16,747 bases of DNA from RXOA01 sp964547105 (GTDB taxonomy: Bacteria; Bipolaricaulota; Bipolaricaulia; UBA7950; UBA9294): positions 1 to 16,747 of the forward strand of contig CAZJLO010000041.1 in assembly GCA_964547105.1 (NCBI GenBank), written 5' to 3'. The first letter of the stretch is position 1. Every line of letters begins with the position of its first letter. Shown piece by piece: positions 14,068 through 16,747 of this stretch. Both the position numbers and the translations under genes were made by a program. The notes beneath the pieces were generated by a model. It made no database searches and was not told the origin of the DNA. It worked only from the letters and a program-made list of their open reading frames with translations.

Positions 14068-16284
14068 TCATCTCCTTGCCAGAAGCTCCGCCGGTGACTT
14101 CGCTGCCATCTCTTTTGCCGACAGCAAAGCGAACCCAAGGATCGCCACCGCCACGCCCGCCGCCACCGCCGCGGACAACCATCCACCGGGCGGTTCGAGC
14201 ACGATAAACCAGCGGATAAGGACAGGCACGGCAAGCCACCCCAGCAGCCCTCCGACGGCGGCGCCAGCAACCATCTCCCTGCCGCACGCCGTGAGAGCGG
14301 CGCGGTACGCCTGCCTCGATCGCGCGCCCAGCGCCCGGCCGATCCCCAAGTCGCGTTGCTGCAACGCCAGCATGAACCGGGCAAGGGCCACGGCCTCCCC
14401 CACAGCAAGAGTGAGCGCCACGATCCCCAACAGGCCCAAGCGCACGGCAGCCTGAGCAAACAGCTCGCCCCACTTCACGGAGTTGGCGTTGACTTGAGAG
14501 ACGCTCACGGTAGCGCGATCGGGGTAGAGATCACGAAACAGCATGCGGATCTCTTCTCCCACGCCGGCAAGGTCCGCATCGTGAGCGGCGTGCGCAAAGA
14601 ACCGGACCGTGCCAAACCCAAACAGCGTGCGGTAGCTCCACGGAATCACGATATCCGCCGCAATCACCTGCCGCACCGCCCCATCTTCGAACACGCCTAC
14701 CGCCGTGAACGGCTGACCGCGCAAGAAGATTTCCTTGCCGACGCCGTCTCCGAGGCCGTTTCGCTCCACATAGGACTCGGCAAGCAAGCACACCGCTTCC
14801 CCTCCGTGGAAGTCGTCCGGGCTCAGGTCCCTTCCCGCAACCAGGTGAAACAGGCTCAGTTCAGCGTAGGTTTCGCCCACCGCCACCGCAGTCTTCCTCA
14901 CCGCGAGCGTCCGCAGCATAAAGGGGACGACCTCGTCCACACCCGGCACGGCGCTCAAGCGGGCCTCGTCCGCCCCTCGCAGATCCGGTCCGGCAAGGAT
15001 CGTCTCGTCCGGCGCCTCCACCAGAAGAAGACGGTCGTCGATCGCGCCCCACATCGTGTCCACATAGGTCCGGGAAGAGACGATCAACGCCGAGGTGAGG
15101 ACAAGGCTTGCCACAGCGACGGCGATCGATCCGCCGACCATCACCCGCAGCCCGATCCGCTGAGCCGCTCCAGCACCAAACAGGCTCCGCCGCTGCATCG
15201 TCTCGTGCGGCGGGCGCCTTGCCGACGCCGCTGCCGGTCCGATCGACGCCAACAAGCACAGCGCGATCACACCCGGTAGGATCAGCAGGTGAAGCCAGCT
15301 CCAACACGCCGCATCTCCCATCAACGCGTTAAGCGCCACCGCAACAGCAAAGCCGGCCAAGCAGCCGAAGCTTCCTGTAACCACCGCTTCGCCGAGAAAC
15401 AGCCGCACGACTTCCCCTCTGGTCGCGCCGAGGGCACGCCGGATCCCGATTTCCTGCGTTCGCTCGATCCCCGAAAGCGAAATCAACGTCACCATCAACA
15501 CCGCCGCCATCAAGAACAAGCCGAGCGCCGCGATGATCAGCACGCGATCGAGCAGCCGGGCGGTGTAAAAGTCGATTTCGTAGATCCGCGTGGCCTCGAA
15601 CCACCTAACCGAATCGTTCAGTTCCGACAACGCCGCCATCGCCTCCGGAAGAGGTCCATCCACCTGCACATAGACGCTGTGCCACGGTGCTTCGTTCCCC
15701 GGCGATGCGCCCGAGTCCGAGGCCATGCCGGGCACGAAGGACGCGCGTGGATCCTGTAGCAGCAGGATCCGGCGGTTGTAGAACTCCCGCAGGGGATTGT
15801 CGGGTGCCACGGGCGCGAGGACGCCGATCACCGGAAATCCCTCAATCTCCTGCCCGATCGGATCGTCATCGCCGAACACAGCTTCGGCGACCTGGCTTCC
15901 GAGAATGACGCCATGGCTGCCGTCCTGCCAGCCGGTTCCCTGCGACAGCTCCAGCTGGAGCACCTGAAGAATGTTGGGGGTGGTGCGAAGCCACGTAAGT
16001 TCGTAGTCCTCGCCTTGCACATGGAATTCGCTCGACAAACCGACGGCGGCCACAGCGCGAGCGCCGTCCGTCGCACGGTAGCTGTCGAGCGCCGCATCGG
16101 AGAGCGGCCGACCGATGTCGCTATGACCGACCAAGACGTCGCTTCCGAACCGGGCCGAGAGGCGGGCGATATCCCGTTCGATCCCCGCCCGAAGCGAGAG
16201 CCCCACCGCCATCGCCGCGGTGGCCAACGCCACCGCGAACGCGACCTTGCCCGCCCGGCGTCTTTCCTCGCCGCGCTTCCTCAC
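14068..16284 (-). CDS. ABC permease with two fused MacB/FtsX-type halves
   Basis: A 738-residue inner-membrane protein with eight predicted helices in a 1+3+1+3 layout, that is, two half-permeases in one chain. The first helix is near 13-31, followed by a periplasmic MacB_PCD-like domain (about 32-245). The first FtsX domain (about 246-355) contains the coupling motif QEIGIRRALGATRGEVVRLF (277-296). The second half repeats this: helix near 382-403, extracytoplasmic domain about 404-608, FtsX domain about 609-725 with DLGIGRALGARSRQAYRA (645-662). MacB-type systems transmit force to the periplasm or extract lipoproteins or peptides and do not move solutes through a channel; the cargo is unknown. 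The start is a GTG five bases after the stop of the upstream gene; ATG and good ribosome-site alternatives are lacking. The ATPase gene overlaps its stop. Confidence 0.88.
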   Translation of the reverse strand: MRKRGEERRRAGKVAFAVALATAAMAVGLSLRAGIERDIARLSARFGSDVLVGHSDIGRPLSDAALDSYRATDGARAVAAVGLSSEFHVQGEDYELTWLRTTPNILQVLQLELSQGTGWQDGSHGVILGSQVAEAVFGDDDPIGQEIEGFPVIGVLAPVAPDNPLREFYNRRILLLQDPRASFVPGMASDSGASPGNEAPWHSVYVQVDGPLPEAMAALSELNDSVRWFEATRIYEIDFYTARLLDRVLIIAALGLFLMAAVLMVTLISLSGIERTQEIGIRRALGATRGEVVRLFLGEAVVTGSFGCLAGFAVAVALNALMGDAACWSWLHLLILPGVIALCLLASIGPAAASARRPPHETMQRRSLFGAGAAQRIGLRVMVGGSIAVAVASLVLTSALIVSSRTYVDTMWGAIDDRLLLVEAPDETILAGPDLRGADEARLSAVPGVDEVVPFMLRTLAVRKTAVAVGETYAELSLFHLVAGRDLSPDDFHGGEAVCLLAESYVERNGLGDGVGKEIFLRGQPFTAVGVFEDGAVRQVIAADIVIPWSYRTLFGFGTVRFFAHAAHDADLAGVGEEIRMLFRDLYPDRATVSVSQVNANSVKWGELFAQAAVRLGLLGIVALTLAVGEAVALARFMLALQQRDLGIGRALGARSRQAYRAALTACGREMVAGAAVGGLLGWLAVPVLIRWFIVLEPPGGWLSAAVAAGVAVAILGFALLSAKEMAAKSPAELLARR

Positions 16285-16288
16285 CCCC

Positions 16289-16747
16289 TCACTCCGCGGT
16301 GCTCACTTCGTGAAGGATTCCCCTCAGCGCGTCCAGCGCGTCGGGATGCACCCGCCACACGCCATCAACACCGTTCACCGGATACGGTGTCATCGGGAAT
16401 GCCACTGCTCCGTCGGCATCAATGATGAGGAGGCTGCCAGAGAGCAGCATGCTCCAGAACGAAGCAAGGCGTCCGTCCGGGTCGAACCAAAGCTCCCAAT
16501 CCGGCGCACCTGCCTGGATGCTCTCGATCTGCTCCACGTACTCGGCATCCAGATACAATCTATTAGCTTCCAAGAATTCTTCGAGCGGCATCTCGTACCA
16601 TTCTGGGTGGTTGACGGCTAGACCCGTCCGCCGGTACATCGACCAGTTGTCCGCGATTGCCTCAAGCGAGACGTACTCGAACAACCAGATGATGATTTCA
16701 ATGGCAAGGAAATCGGGGGGCAGGCTTGAATACCGGTTTAACAGGGT
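16289..16747 (-). CDS. Unknown protein, 5' part beyond the window
   Basis: I do not recognise this protein. The frame is open to the window edge, giving at least 152 residues that end at TGA 16291-16289. A TTG at 16684 could start a 131-residue version, but no ribosome site is evident and the upstream codons read like protein (NRYSSLPPDFLAIEIIIW), so I treat it as partial. The sequence is acidic and rich in aromatic residues, for example NHPEWYEMPLEEFLEANRLY and APDWELWFDPDGRLASFWSM, followed by a hydrophobic strand LLIIDADGAVAFP. No helix long enough for a clear membrane anchor is seen. It ends only four bases before the permease start, so it belongs to the ABC operon and may be a partner of the transporter. 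Confidence 0.65.
   Translation of the reverse strand, partial: TLLNRYSSLPPDFLAIEIIIWLFEYVSLEAIADNWSMYRRTGLAVNHPEWYEMPLEEFLEANRLYLDAEYVEQIESIQAGAPDWELWFDPDGRLASFWSMLLSGSLLIIDADGAVAFPMTPYPVNGVDGVWRVHPDALDALRGILHEVSTAE

Noticed and set aside
14072..14473. Upstream extension of the ABC ATPase frame into the permease gene
   Set aside because: It is Gly/Arg/Ala-rich without domain features, and the Walker A spacing is normal from ATG 14065.

Overview
This is a GC-rich bacterial window with tightly packed genes, no rRNA or tRNA genes, no CRISPR array and no intact insertion sequence. The organism cannot be named from sequence alone. A Blc-type outer-membrane lipocalin with a lipobox suggests a diderm. 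Frequent TTG and GTG starts, several TTGA stop/start overlaps, and at least one gene that looks leaderless would suit a deep-branching uncultured lineage (Bipolaricaulota-like, for example), but that placement is a guess.

Layout. (a) 195-2419, minus strand: a YgeY-type M20 hydrolase followed by a YgeW-type knotted carbamoyltransferase. These are two members of the ygeW/ygeX/ygeY set associated with selenium-linked and anaerobic purine/urate catabolism; no ygeX lies between them. A good sigma70-like promoter sits about 195 nt upstream of ygeY. (b) 2824-4037, plus strand: a lipocalin lipoprotein translationally coupled to a SAM-dependent methyltransferase. (c) 4328-5982, minus strand: a histidine phosphatase overlapping a YddG-like DMT exporter. 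(d) 6098-6488, plus strand: a Nudix hydrolase gene broken by two frameshifts. (e) 6489-6916: a 428-bp non-coding stretch between convergent genes, rich in inverted repeats, including a perfect 13-bp hairpin and two mutually exclusive stems next to a T-tract. (f) 6917-9138, minus strand: a MASE3 sensor kinase and its LuxR-type response regulator, coupled by TTGA. (g) 9293-13397, plus strand: a divergent Fpg-family DNA glycosylase, an unrecognised polytopic membrane protein, a D-2-hydroxyacid dehydrogenase and an Eis-type acetyltransferase. (h) 13394-16747, minus strand: a partial unknown gene, a fused double-FtsX ABC permease and its ATPase. The last operon meets the Eis gene tail to tail, and the two stop codons share a CTAG palindrome.

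How the genes work together. The clear functional units are the YgeY/YgeW pair, the kinase/regulator pair and the ABC ATPase/permease pair with its unknown upstream partner. The rest look like independent housekeeping, detoxification or repair genes. I found no convincing new defence or mobile system. The items most worth following up are the structured intergenic region at 6489-6916, the frameshifted Nudix gene, the 11-bp direct repeat over the apparent leaderless glycosylase promoter, and the divergent active-site surroundings of that glycosylase.
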